A stretch of DNA of 64,000 bases from Terriglobia bacterium. GTDB taxonomy: Bacteria > Acidobacteriota > Polarisedimenticolia > Polarisedimenticolales > JAIQFR01. The first letter of the stretch is position 1, and each line of letters starts with the position of its first letter. A model generated the notes under the pieces. The model was not told the DNA's origin, searched no databases, and saw nothing but the letters and a program-made list of their open reading frames with translations. The DNA lies in the NCBI GenBank assembly GCA_020073205.1, contig JAIQFR010000005.1:1-64000 (forward strand), written 5' to 3'. Shown here in pieces: positions 8,054 through 16,549 of the stretch. The position numbers and the translations under genes are program-made.

Positions 8054-9132
8054 CGTCCGCTCTCCGGGGCGGCCCCGGTGTCCTTCACCACGTCCACGGC
8101 AACGGTCTCGGAAGGAGGGCTCTCGTTGCCCGCGCGGTCCACCGCGGTCACCCGATAGGAGACGCGGTCCCCCGGTCGCACTTCGGGGTCGAGCAGGAAC
8201 GGCTCGACCCCGAGGTCCGGACCGATCCTCTGCCACGCGCCGGTCTCGTTCCGGCGCGAAACACGGTATCCCGCCAAGTCCCGCTCCTGGTTCGGATTCC
8301 AGAACAGGCGGACGGCTTGCCCTTCCTGAACGGCGACCATTCCCGTGGGCGCCGCAGGCGGGAACCGGTCCTCCGCGCGCACCTCGACCTCGGGAGACGA
8401 CTCGCTCTCGCGAAAGGGCGCGCCGTCGGACACCGCGGTCCGGACCGCGTAACGGTACGACTTGCCCAGCACCACCCCGGAATCGAGGTACTCCGCGGAC
8501 GTCACCGGCTCGAGCTGCAACGGCTTGTCTCCGAAGGGTTGGTCGCGCTCGGCCCGGTAGACGTTGTACTTTGGCGTGCCCTCCTCCTTCGGCGGCTCCC
8601 AACTTAGACGGACCCCGTCCGCGGTCGCCTCGGCGCGCAGAGCGGTGGGGGCCGGAGGCGGCGCCACGGGAACCAGATCGGGGGCCACCACGAGGGGAGA
8701 CGGCCGCCCCCTGCGGTCCCGCACCCGGACGGCGTAGCGCAGTGTCCAGTTCACACCCGTCCCCGCGAGGTCCCTCCAGGACGCGTCCTTCGCGGCGAGG
8801 CGGCCGCCCGAGCCGAGTGGATCCCCCTCGAGCTTCGCGACGATGACCCCCGCCCGCCGGAACGCGTCCGGGTCCTGCGGGGGACGAACCCCCGGGCCGT
8901 ACGCGACTCGGACCAGCTCCGCCAGAATCGGCTGCTGCGACGGTCGGGGGCCTCGCGGCGCCGGCACGACGAACGAGATGTCGATCGCCTCCCCGATCTG
9001 GCGCGCCGCCACTTCCCTGGGCGGAGTCGGCCCCCGCGGCTCGGGGGGCCTGAGCGCTCCCTTCTTCCCGCACCCGGCCCCGATGATCACGAGGAGCGCG
9101 AGCGCGCCGGCGGCGGGAAGGAACCTGCGCAT
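8050..9132 (-). CDS. Lipoprotein with LptM-like N-terminus and fibronectin type III domains
   Basis: A 360-residue exported protein. The N-terminus has two arginines, a hydrophobic stretch and a lipobox-like G-A-G-C at Cys21, followed by GKKGALRPPEP, which closely resembles the C-G-x-K-G-P-L-x-x-P start of LptM (YifL) lipoproteins. Then come about three Ig-like/FN3-type segments (about 50-150, 155-250 and 255-345), with P-x-A-P-x-x-L-x-A and Y-R-V/Y-A-V hallmarks. In Escherichia coli, lptM lies directly upstream of dapF, and here this gene overlaps dapF by four bases. It could be an outer-membrane lipoprotein related to LptM with an added FN3 part, or an unrelated one with a similar start. 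Confidence 0.75.
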   Translation of the reverse strand: MRRFLPAAGALALLVIIGAGCGKKGALRPPEPRGPTPPREVAARQIGEAIDISFVVPAPRGPRPSQQPILAELVRVAYGPGVRPPQDPDAFRRAGVIVAKLEGDPLGSGGRLAAKDASWRDLAGTGVNWTLRYAVRVRDRRGRPSPLVVAPDLVPVAPPPAPTALRAEATADGVRLSWEPPKEEGTPKYNVYRAERDQPFGDKPLQLEPVTSAEYLDSGVVLGKSYRYAVRTAVSDGAPFRESESSPEVEVRAEDRFPPAAPTGMVAVQEGQAVRLFWNPNQERDLAGYRVSRRNETGAWQRIGPDLGVEPFLLDPEVRPGDRVSYRVTAVDRAGNESPPSETVAVDVVKDTGAAPESGR

Positions 9133-9139
9133 CGGTGGG

Positions 9140-10540
9140 TCAGAGGATGAAGCGCGACAGGTCGGTGTCGCTCGCGATATCGGCGACCCGATGCCGGACG
9201 TACGACGCGTCGACGACCACCCGGCGTTCCTCGGTCTCCGCGCCCGCGAACGACACGTCTTCGAGCACACGCTCCATCACCGTGTGCAGTCTCCGCGCGC
9301 CGATGTTCTCCGTCCGCCGGTTGACCTCCTCCGCGACCTCGGCGACCGCCGAGATGCCGTCGGGGGTGAAGACCAGCTCGATCCCCTCGGTCCCCAGCAG
9401 CGCCTGATACTGACGGACCAGCGAGCTCTCCGGCTCCGTGAGGATCCTCACCAGCTCGGCGCGCCCGAGCGAATCCAGCTCGACGCGGATCGGAAATCGT
9501 CCCTGGAGCTCGGGAATCAAGTCCGACGGCTTCGAGACGTGGAACGCCCCGGCGGCGATGAACAGCACGTGATCCGTCCGGACCATTCCGTGCTTGGTGC
9601 TGACCAGCGTGCCCTCGACGATCGGGAGGAGATCGCGCTGGACGCCCTCCCTCGAAACGTCGGGCCCCTGCCCGCCCTCGCGACCGGCGATCTTGTCGAG
9701 CTCGTCGATGAACAGGATCCCCTCCTCTTCGACCCGCCGGATCGCCTCGCGCTCGGTCTGGTCGGGATCGACGAGCTTCTCCTCCTCCTCGCGGCAGAGG
9801 ATCTCCCTCGCCTGGGCGACCGTCAGGCGGCTCGTGCGCGATTTGCCCTGGAAAAGCCCCGGGAGCATGTCCCGGAGATTCATGTCGAGCTCCTCCATGC
9901 CCGCCTGGGAGAAGATCTTGAATGCCGCCGGCGCCGGCGCCGTCACCTCCAGCTCCACCGGGCGCGATTCGAGGCCCCCCGACTGAAGCTCGCGCTCGAG
10001 GACGGACCTCCTCAACTCTCGCGAGCCCGCCTCCCCGCGCTGCGGCGGCGGCCCCTCCCCGGCCCGCGGGTCGGATTCCCCCTGCGCGAGCAGCAGGTCC
10101 ACGAGCCTGCTCTCGGCCGACTGCCTCGCCTGCGCCCTCACCTGCTCGCGCCGCTCCTGACGGACCATGTCGAGCGCGATTTCGACGAGATCCCTCACCA
10201 TCGACTCGACGTCGCGCCCGACGTACCCCACCTCGGTGAACTTCGAAGCCTCGACCTTGAGGAACGGCGAGCCCGCGAGCCGGGCCAGCCGGCGCGCGAT
10301 CTCGGTCTTGCCGACCCCCGTCGGTCCGATCATCAGGATGTTCTTCGGCACGACTTCCTCGGCGACCTCCGGCGGGAGCTTCCGTCTCCGCATGCGGTTC
10401 CGGAGCGCGATCGCCACCGCCCGCTTCGCCCGGGCCTGGCCCACGATGAACCGGTCCAGCTCCGCGACGATCTGCCGCGGGAGGAGCCCGGCGCCGGATT
10501 CCTGTGGCGTCTCGACACGGCCGGGCATGTAGAACACCAC
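9140..10540 (-). CDS. hslU: ATP-dependent protease ATPase subunit HslU
   Basis: HslU is the AAA+ unfoldase of the HslUV cytoplasmic protease. Visible motifs are the N-terminal L-D-R-F-I-V-G-Q signature, Walker A GPTGVGKT, the GYVGRDVES segment of the pore region, Walker B ILFIDELDKI and a C-terminus ending in RFIL, the tail that inserts into HslV. The 466-residue length is typical. A GTG at 10540, six to seven bases after GGAGG, fits better than the ATG at 10528, where the spacing is too long. hslV lies directly upstream, only two bases away. Confidence 0.97.
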   Translation of the reverse strand: MVFYMPGRVETPQESGAGLLPRQIVAELDRFIVGQARAKRAVAIALRNRMRRRKLPPEVAEEVVPKNILMIGPTGVGKTEIARRLARLAGSPFLKVEASKFTEVGYVGRDVESMVRDLVEIALDMVRQERREQVRAQARQSAESRLVDLLLAQGESDPRAGEGPPPQRGEAGSRELRRSVLERELQSGGLESRPVELEVTAPAPAAFKIFSQAGMEELDMNLRDMLPGLFQGKSRTSRLTVAQAREILCREEEEKLVDPDQTEREAIRRVEEEGILFIDELDKIAGREGGQGPDVSREGVQRDLLPIVEGTLVSTKHGMVRTDHVLFIAAGAFHVSKPSDLIPELQGRFPIRVELDSLGRAELVRILTEPESSLVRQYQALLGTEGIELVFTPDGISAVAEVAEEVNRRTENIGARRLHTVMERVLEDVSFAGAETEERRVVVDASYVRHRVADIASDTDLSRFIL

Positions 10541-10542
10541 GC

Positions 10543-11085
10543 TCAGACCTCCTCGACCACCAGCTGGTCGTTGGTGTAGAGGTCGAGGCCGGCGGCGATC
10601 CGGAGCGCCTCGGTCACGACCGCCCGCGCGTCGAGCGCCGTGTGCAGGAGCAACGCGCGCGCGGCCGCCATCGCGGCCACCGAGCCGCTCCCGATGCCGA
10701 GTACGCCGTCGTCGGGCTCGATTAGGTCGCCGGTCCCGGAGAGCAAGAACGTTCGCTTCAGATCGGCCACCACGAGCATCGCTTCGAGCCTTCGGAGCGC
10801 CCGGTCGGTCCTCCAGTCTCGAACCAGCTCCACGGACGCCCGCTCGATCTGGCCCCCGTGGGCCGAGAGCTTCTCCTCGAAGCGCGTCAGGAGAGCGATG
10901 GCGTCCGCGGCGCCGCCCGCGAAGCCCGCCAGGACGGTCCCGCCGGCGAGCGTGCGGACCTTCCGCGCCCCCTGCTTCACGATGGTCCGGTCCAGGGTGA
11001 CCTGGCCATCGCCCCCCATCGCCACCCGGCCGTCCCTGCGCAGCGTGAGGATCGTGGTCCCGGTGATGGTCGGACCGTCCGCCAT
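10543..11085 (-). CDS. hslV: ATP-dependent protease peptidase subunit HslV
   Basis: HslV is the proteasome-like threonine peptidase that partners HslU. The active N-terminal Thr is in the GTTILTLRRDGRV segment, followed by the GGDGQVT motif. The ATG at 11085 with a GGAGGTGA site gives a 180-residue product that begins MADGPTITG before the catalytic Thr, so maturation must remove a nine-residue propeptide. The G-x-G-S-G-x-x-x-A segment near the C-terminus is also family-typical. It is the first gene of the operon hslV-hslU-lipoprotein-dapF-membrane protein. Confidence 0.96.
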   Translation of the reverse strand: MADGPTITGTTILTLRRDGRVAMGGDGQVTLDRTIVKQGARKVRTLAGGTVLAGFAGGAADAIALLTRFEEKLSAHGGQIERASVELVRDWRTDRALRRLEAMLVVADLKRTFLLSGTGDLIEPDDGVLGIGSGSVAAMAAARALLLHTALDARAVVTEALRIAAGLDLYTNDQLVVEEV

Positions 11086-11218
11086 GACGTTCACCTCCGG
11101 AGGGATCGAAGTGTAGAACGGATCCGGGACCAAGTCACTTCGAGGGCGGTCCCGACGGGGAAGGAGCCGGGGCCGAGGCAGTTCTCGTGGATGCCCGAGG
11201 GCCTCCGCACGAGCTAGT

Positions 11219-13621
11219 TTGGAGTCGAGGTACTATCTTTTGCGGGGGAGCCCTTCGGCTTCCGGTGCATGGAAGGAGGCGCGCACCCTGGGCCAGCTGA
11301 GCGCCGGAGCCAAGTCCTTCGCGTGGGTGGTGATCGTCGCCGGCCTCGTCGCTGGCGTGCGCCTCCTCGTCGGATTCGACCCCTCGACGTGGAACCCTTG
11401 GCCGGTCCTCCTCTTCGGCGTGCTGGGGGTCCTGGCGACCGCCCTCTCGGTCAGCTACCAGGGGTACCTGCCCAGCACCATCGTCCACCAGATCGGCACG
11501 TCGTTCGTCTACGCGCTGTTCTTCCTCGCCGATCCGGGAGCCACCTGCATCGTCCTGGTCGTCGTGAACGCCGCGGACTGGATCTTCAACCGACGTCGGG
11601 TCCTGACCGCGCTCTTCAACACGGGACAGCTCAGCTTCTCGCTCTGGGCGGCGGTGGAGGTCAGGGGCCTCCTGCGGCCGGGCTTCCGCGTGCTCGACGG
11701 CGTCGAGCCCGCGACCCTGTTCGCGGCGCTCTCGTCGCTCCTGGTCTTCTTCACGATCAATCACACGCTCACCCATGTGATCGTGAGCCTTGCCAGCCGC
11801 CGCCCCCTCCTGAGGCTCGACTTCGGCACTCGGAGCGGGATCCTGAACGAGATCTCCTGCATCGCGTCCGGGCTCGGAATGGCGGTGCTCTGGTGGGTCA
11901 GGCCGTGGCTCTCGCTGCTCGGTGTGCTCCCCGTCTGGCTCACGATGCTGCTCCTCGTCCTCCTGAGCCGCCGAGAGAAGGAGCTGGAGGCTCGTGAAGC
12001 GGAGCTCCGCTCCCTCCAGGATCTCGGCCTCGAGATCGGCGCGGAGCTGGACGCGGAGCGTCTTCGCAGCGCGGTGGTGAGGGTCGCGACCGAGGCGCTC
12101 CGCTCGTCCGGGGCGATCCTCGCGATCCTGGACGACGGCACCCGGCGGCTGCGCGTGCTCGCCACCCACGGCATCACGGGCGACCCGCCCTCCACGCTCT
12201 CCCTGGAGGGACTCGGCTCTGACCCCCTCGCGGACGGCAGGATTCTGCGCCTCGCGGCACTCGACGCGAGCCCCTCGGCGTGGCCGGAGATCCGCCGTCT
12301 CGACGCGAGCGGCATCATGGCGGCCCCGCTCCAGATTCTCGGACAGCACGCAGGCGTGCTGATCCTGTTCCACGGCACGGGGCGACGGTCCTTCGACGAC
12401 GACGACGTCCGCCGGCTCGAGACGCTCGTCCGGTTCGTGGACATGGCCCTCTCGAACGCGCAACTCGTCGCCGACCTCAAGCAGGTCCAGACCCAGCTCC
12501 TCCAGACCGAGAAGATGTCGGCGCTGGGGATGCTGGTCTCCGGGGTCGCCCACGAGCTCAACAACCCGCTGACGTCCGTGGTGGGTTACACCCAGCTCCT
12601 CCTTTCGAGCGAGCCGGACGCCGAGCGCCGGAGGATGCTGGGCAGAGTGGCATCGGAGGCCGAGCGCGCCGGTCGGATCGTCCAGAACCTCCTCACGTTC
12701 TCCCGCAAGCACAAGTCGGAAAAGCAGCCGACCGACATCAACGAGGTGCTGGACCAGGTGCTGGATCTCCGAGCGTACGAGCTGCACGTGAGCAACGTGG
12801 AGCTGGTCCGGCGCCTGAGCCCGGGACTCCCCAGCGTCGTGGTGGACCGGCACCAGATCCAACAGGTGTTCCTCAACCTGCTGACGAACGCCGAGCACGC
12901 CGTCAAGCACGTTCCCCGGCGCGGGCGTCTGGTCGTCGAGACGCGGGAGCACGACGGTCGGATCCGCGTGGTGGTCTCGGACAACGGCCACGGCATCTCG
13001 TCGGACAATCTCGGGAAGGTCTTCCTCCCGTTCTTCACCACGAAGGAGGTCGGCCAGGGCACGGGGCTCGGTCTGTCGATCTGCTACGGGATCGTCCAGG
13101 AGCACGGGGGGACGATCGACGTGGAGAGCCGCGACGGTGAGGGGGCGTCGTTCGTGGTCGAGATCCCGGCGACCCCCGGAGCGCACGAGGCGCAAGAGAA
13201 GGCGGCGGTCACCCCGGCCCCTGCCCCGCTGGCATTCGCCGGGGGGGCGCTCCTCGTGGTGGACGACGAGGAGCCCATCGCGGACCTGGTCCGTGACGTC
13301 CTCGAGGCGCAGGGGTGGACGGTGAGCTCGGCGAAGGAGGGCTCGGAAGCGCTCAGGCTCGTCGCGCAGAGGCGTTTCGACGTGCTGCTAGTGGACATGA
13401 AGATGCCCGGGATGGACGGCCAGACGTTTTACGAGGTGCTGAGGAAGTCACACCCCGAGCTGGCGCGCCGCGTCGTGTTCTCCACCGGCGACGCGGGCAG
13501 CGACGGGACGAGTCAGTTTCTCGACACCGCCGGGAATCCGGTCCTGGGCAAGCCGTACGATCTCCGATCGCTCGTCGAGACCGTGTCCCGGGTCGCCGGC
13601 GGGTCCACGCAGGTGCACTGA
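11219..13621 (+). CDS. Membrane-bound hybrid sensor histidine kinase (GAF-HisKA-HATPase-REC)
   Basis: About 800 residues with this order: six to eight membrane helices (about 30-260), a GAF domain (about 270-415), and a HisKA domain with SGVAHELNNPL (His445). The ATPase domain shows an N-box, DNGHGI and GTGLGLSI. A C-terminal receiver follows, with VVDDEEP, acceptor Asp726 in LLVDMKMPG, and a G-K-P-Y lysine. It would pass phosphate from His445 to Asp726 or to an external partner; no response regulator is adjacent. The start is unclear: the TTG at 11219 has no Shine-Dalgarno, whereas an in-frame CTG at 11288 follows GGAAGGAGG by eight bases, and a TACTAT -10-like box lies at 11231. Confidence 0.85.
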   Translation: MESRYYLLRGSPSASGAWKEARTLGQLSAGAKSFAWVVIVAGLVAGVRLLVGFDPSTWNPWPVLLFGVLGVLATALSVSYQGYLPSTIVHQIGTSFVYALFFLADPGATCIVLVVVNAADWIFNRRRVLTALFNTGQLSFSLWAAVEVRGLLRPGFRVLDGVEPATLFAALSSLLVFFTINHTLTHVIVSLASRRPLLRLDFGTRSGILNEISCIASGLGMAVLWWVRPWLSLLGVLPVWLTMLLLVLLSRREKELEAREAELRSLQDLGLEIGAELDAERLRSAVVRVATEALRSSGAILAILDDGTRRLRVLATHGITGDPPSTLSLEGLGSDPLADGRILRLAALDASPSAWPEIRRLDASGIMAAPLQILGQHAGVLILFHGTGRRSFDDDDVRRLETLVRFVDMALSNAQLVADLKQVQTQLLQTEKMSALGMLVSGVAHELNNPLTSVVGYTQLLLSSEPDAERRRMLGRVASEAERAGRIVQNLLTFSRKHKSEKQPTDINEVLDQVLDLRAYELHVSNVELVRRLSPGLPSVVVDRHQIQQVFLNLLTNAEHAVKHVPRRGRLVVETREHDGRIRVVVSDNGHGISSDNLGKVFLPFFTTKEVGQGTGLGLSICYGIVQEHGGTIDVESRDGEGASFVVEIPATPGAHEAQEKAAVTPAPAPLAFAGGALLVVDDEEPIADLVRDVLEAQGWTVSSAKEGSEALRLVAQRRFDVLLVDMKMPGMDGQTFYEVLRKSHPELARRVVFSTGDAGSDGTSQFLDTAGNPVLGKPYDLRSLVETVSRVAGGSTQVH

Positions 13622-13673
13622 CCGCGCGCGCGCTCCGGCAGGAACGCCCGGAGGCGCCGCGACGGGCCCTCGC

Positions 13674-14111
13674 CTACTGGAGGTCCTTGGGGCCGGGGAC
13701 GATCGGGGCGGCGTCGGTCTCGCGGCGGACGCCGCGGCGAACGCCGAGTGCGTAGGCCGCCGCCTCGAGCCGCTCGCCGCTCTCCCGGATCCTGCGGGCG
13801 CTGTTCTCGAGGTGGGTCTTGGCCTGCCGGAGCTGGTCGGCGGGTTCGCGGTAGAGGTCCCTCGCGCGTCCGAGGCCTTCCTGCATCCGGGTCAGTGACC
13901 GCCGTGCCTCCGCGGACGAGGTGCGGATCATCTCTTCGCGGCGGAACGCTTCTTCGAGGGCGGAGAGGAACGGATCGGCGGCCTCGTCGAGCGAGATCGC
14001 CTTGCTCGTGAACAGCGCGCGCACCTGCTCCACGAACGCGAGCGGAGCGCCGGTCAGCCGGGCCAGGTCTTCGATCTCCTCGGCGATGCTCTTGGGACGT
14101 CGATCGGACAT
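13674..14111 (-). CDS. Small predicted coiled-coil protein, function unknown
   Basis: A 145-residue soluble, charged and mostly helical protein. Residues 1-60 contain regular A-E-E-I/L-x-x-L heptads, and residues 60-120 form a long Arg/Glu/Gln-rich helix likely to coil. The tail is unstructured and Pro-rich. No catalytic motif is visible and I do not recognise the family. The ATG follows GGAGAG, and a good promoter sits just upstream (14139-14166), so it is probably a monocistronic gene. It converges on the sensor-kinase gene with about 50 bases between the stops. Confidence 0.6.
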   Translation of the reverse strand: MSDRRPKSIAEEIEDLARLTGAPLAFVEQVRALFTSKAISLDEAADPFLSALEEAFRREEMIRTSSAEARRSLTRMQEGLGRARDLYREPADQLRQAKTHLENSARRIRESGERLEAAAYALGVRRGVRRETDAAPIVPGPKDLQ

Positions 14112-14138
14112 CGCTCCATCTCTCCTGTTCCCGTTTCC

Positions 14139-14166
14139 TATTTACGATGAAAACCGGAGCGGTCAA
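14139..14166 (-). promoter_or_regulatory. Putative sigma70 promoter of the 145-residue coiled-coil gene
   Basis: Reading the reverse strand, TTGACC (14166-14161) is followed after 16 bases by TAAATA (14144-14139). Transcription would start near 14132, about 20 bases before the ATG at 14111. Both hexamers equal those of the promoter at 426-455. Confidence 0.55.
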
Positions 14167-14385
14167 GCGGAAAGGTCGGACGAAGTCGGCCCGCGTTCCG
14201 TCGCCGGAACGCGGGCCGCTCGCGGAGCGCGTGACGAATGCCGATCGCGCCGAGAAGCGCGAAACCGCGGCGCGGAGGCGCATCTCCAGCACGTTTCCGT
14301 AACGTGCCGATGCGACGTCGGCGTCCCGAGCGGTAGTCTTTTCGGCGGCCGGGTGCATCATGTCGCGCAGGAGAAGGACCATGGG

Positions 14386-15267
14386 GTGATCCGGGTGGGC
14401 GTCGCGGGCTGGGACTATCCCGACTGGCGCGGGACCGTGTACCCCTCGAGGCCCGGCGGAGTCTTCGACCGCCTCGCCTACCTCGCGCGATTCGTCGATC
14501 TCGTGGAGATCAACAGCACGTTCTATCGTCCGGTGGATCCGCGCGTCGCGTCGTCGTGGACGCGACGGACGGCGCATCGGAACGGATTCCGTTTCACCGC
14601 GAAGGCGCACCGCTCGTGGACGCACGAGGCCGCGGACCCGGTCTCGGCGGTCCCGCTCACGCTCGCGGGTCTCGAGCCGCTCCGCGAGGCGGGAAGGCTG
14701 GGCGCGTTGCTGGTGCAGTTCCCGCAGTCCTTCCACCTCGGCGTGGCGTCCGTGGCTCGGCTGGACCGCCTGCTCGACCTCCTCGAGGGGTGGCCCGTCG
14801 TGGTCGAGGTGCGCCACGCTTCGTGGGACGACGCCGGATTCCGGGAACGCCTGCGGTCGCGCGGCGCGGGACTGTGCGCCGTCGACCAGCCGCGGGTGGG
14901 CCGCGCGACGCTCCCCCCGTTGGCCGTGGTCACCGCCGGGGTCGCCTACCTGAGACTCCACGGGCGGAACGGGGCCGACTGGTTCCGCGAGGGCGCCGGG
15001 CGCGACGCCCGCTACGACTATCTCTACGCCGAGGACGAGCTGCGGCCCCTCGCCGCGATGGCCGTCGAGATGTCCCGCGGCGTGCGCGAGGTCTTCGTCG
15101 TCCAGAACAACCACTTCCGCGGGAAGGGGCTGGCGAACGCCCTGATGATGAAGCGGCTTCTCGGCGACGAGCGGCCGGACGCCCCCGAGGAGCTCTGCGC
15201 AGCCTATCCGGCGCTGCGCGGCATCGTCGAGGTCCGGCGAGAAGGGCTGTTCGGGACGCGCGGCTAG
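14386..15267 (+). CDS. DUF72 (YecE-like) protein
   Basis: A 293-residue cytoplasmic protein of the DUF72 family, a TIM-barrel-like fold of unclear biochemical role. Family marks: the start IRVGVAGWDYPDWRG, V-E-I-N-S-T-F-Y, F-R-F-T-A-K-A-H, L-G-A-L-L-V-Q-F-P, V-E-V-R-H-A-S-W and the late V-Q-N-N-H-F-R-G-K-G-L-A-N. I chose the GTG at 14386 because AGGAGAAGGA lies upstream; a GTG at 14353 has no ribosome site. Its TAG stop sits in a CTAG palindrome shared with the stop of the converging bamD gene. Confidence 0.85.
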   Translation: MIRVGVAGWDYPDWRGTVYPSRPGGVFDRLAYLARFVDLVEINSTFYRPVDPRVASSWTRRTAHRNGFRFTAKAHRSWTHEAADPVSAVPLTLAGLEPLREAGRLGALLVQFPQSFHLGVASVARLDRLLDLLEGWPVVVEVRHASWDDAGFRERLRSRGAGLCAVDQPRVGRATLPPLAVVTAGVAYLRLHGRNGADWFREGAGRDARYDYLYAEDELRPLAAMAVEMSRGVREVFVVQNNHFRGKGLANALMMKRLLGDERPDAPEELCAAYPALRGIVEVRREGLFGTRG

Positions 15268-16106
15268 CGCTGGTTCGGCCCGGCGCCCTTCGCCGCGTCG
15301 CCGGCGGGACTCCCGCCCGACAGGCTCGCCAGCAGCTTTCGGGCCTCGGCTGCGTGCGCGTCGCGTGGATAGTCGGCGACGAGCTTGTCGAGGTAGATCG
15401 TCCCCTCGACCCTGTTCTTCGCGAGGATCAGCGCCCGCCCGAGCTCCAGGTACACCTTCTGTTTCTCAGCGTACCTGGAATAGTTCGCGAGGATTCCACG
15501 GAACCTTTCCGCGGCGGAGAAGTACGCGTGCCGCTTCACGTAGTACCGGCCGACCAGGTACTCGTGCTCCGCGAGGTGCACCTCGGTGAGCTCGATCATC
15601 CCCCGCGCCGGCGCCGAATAGACCGAGTCCGGATACCGCTTTTCGACGTCCTCGAAGTCGGCGATGGCCGCGCGGGTCTGGCTCTGGTCCCTCGCGGGGC
15701 TGCTGATCTGCTTCAGGGAGCAGATCCCCGCCTGGAACTGCGCGTAGGCGGCCCTCGGATGGTCTCCGTAGAGCGTGACGAACTCGACGTATTTCGAGCG
15801 GGCATCGATCAGGGAGATCGAGTCCCCGGTGTAGAACAGCACGTCGGCGAGCGCCAGCCGGACCAGGGGCTCCAGCGCGGGCCGGTTCTGAGCGTTGAAC
15901 TGGACGCCTTCGAGGAGCGATTTCGCCTTGGCGAGGTGGTGCCGTTGCAGCTCGCCCATCCCCCGGGCGTACAGATCCTCGGCGACCAGGAGCCCCTTCC
16001 CCTGTTCCCCTCCTCGCCGGTGGGCCGCCCCGCAGCCCGCGGAAGCGGCGGCGATCGCGAGCGACACGAGAGGAACGAGGACGCGGTGGGACCTTGGGGG
16101 CGTCAT
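15264..16106 (-). CDS. bamD: Outer membrane assembly lipoprotein BamD
   Basis: BamD is the TPR lipoprotein of the BAM complex that inserts beta-barrel proteins into the outer membrane. The 280-residue product has a signal peptide with lipobox S-A-G-C (Cys24 or nearby), then about five TPR-like repeats. It carries L-Y-A-R-G-M-x-x-L in repeat 1, Y-P-D-S-V-Y-S-A-P-A-R in the middle and the L-V-x-D-Y-P-x-D-x-H-A motif near the end. The ATG at 16106 overlaps the stop of the ybgC-like gene (ATGA). It ends a likely operon PASTA-rpe-ybgC-bamD. The assignment rests on domain plan and motifs, since BamD proteins vary. Confidence 0.8.
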   Translation of the reverse strand: MTPPRSHRVLVPLVSLAIAAASAGCGAAHRRGGEQGKGLLVAEDLYARGMGELQRHHLAKAKSLLEGVQFNAQNRPALEPLVRLALADVLFYTGDSISLIDARSKYVEFVTLYGDHPRAAYAQFQAGICSLKQISSPARDQSQTRAAIADFEDVEKRYPDSVYSAPARGMIELTEVHLAEHEYLVGRYYVKRHAYFSAAERFRGILANYSRYAEKQKVYLELGRALILAKNRVEGTIYLDKLVADYPRDAHAAEARKLLASLSGGSPAGDAAKGAGPNQR

Positions 16107-16549
16107 GCTCGGTCGCTCCGCGGACCGGACAGCTTCGAGCGCAGGCCTTCCGGAAGGCGCCGCGGGCGGCCGTCCCGTCCGACGGCCGCGTGCACGCTGA
16201 ATCCGGCGGCGACCGGCGACCCGTCGGCGGCTCGATCGATCTCGTACTCGAACCGGACCCTGGCGCCGCGCGCCGACACGAGCTGCGTCGTGATCTGCAA
16301 CACCTCGTCGTATCGGGCCGGAGCGAAGTAACGGGCGCCCACCTCGGCGACGGGAAAGAGGATCCCGTCCAGCTCTTCCACCTCCGCGTACGGGCAACCC
16401 AGATCGCGCATCAGCTCCGTCCTTCCCAGCTCGAACCAGACGAGGAAGTGGGTGTGATGAGCCACTCCCATGCGGTCCGTCTCGGGGTACCGGACTCGGG
16501 TCGTCGTCCGGCCGACCCGGGACGAGCCCCCGTCAGCGCTCCGAGCCAT
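16103..16549 (-). CDS. YbgC/FadM-type acyl-CoA thioesterase
   Basis: A 148-residue hotdog-fold thioesterase, which hydrolyses acyl-CoA. The family motif is clear: R-V-R-Y-P-E-T-D-R-M-G-V-A-H-H-T-H-F with the active-site Asp, followed by V-W-F-E-L-G-R-T-E-L-M-R. The usual Tyr before the His (Y-H) is A-H here. The start at 16549 overlaps the end of rpe by 17 bases, and the stop overlaps bamD, so all three are coupled. Linkage of ybgC to cell-envelope genes is common, for example in the tol-pal cluster. Confidence 0.85.
   Translation of the reverse strand: MARSADGGSSRVGRTTTRVRYPETDRMGVAHHTHFLVWFELGRTELMRDLGCPYAEVEELDGILFPVAEVGARYFAPARYDEVLQITTQLVSARGARVRFEYEIDRAADGSPVAAGFSVHAAVGRDGRPRRLPEGLRSKLSGPRSDRA

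Noticed and set aside
8843-10579. Forward open frame of 578 codons opposite hslU
   Set aside because: It is Arg/Leu/Asp-rich shadow sequence; hslU on the other strand is certain.
11135-13195. Reverse open frame of 686 codons opposite the sensor kinase
   Set aside because: It is a shadow of the kinase codons, with His/Arg/Pro-rich low-information sequence and no domain. The forward frame has complete kinase motifs.
13622-13673. Imperfect GC hairpin between the converging kinase and coiled-coil genes as a terminator
   Set aside because: The stem has a bulge and no T run on either strand.
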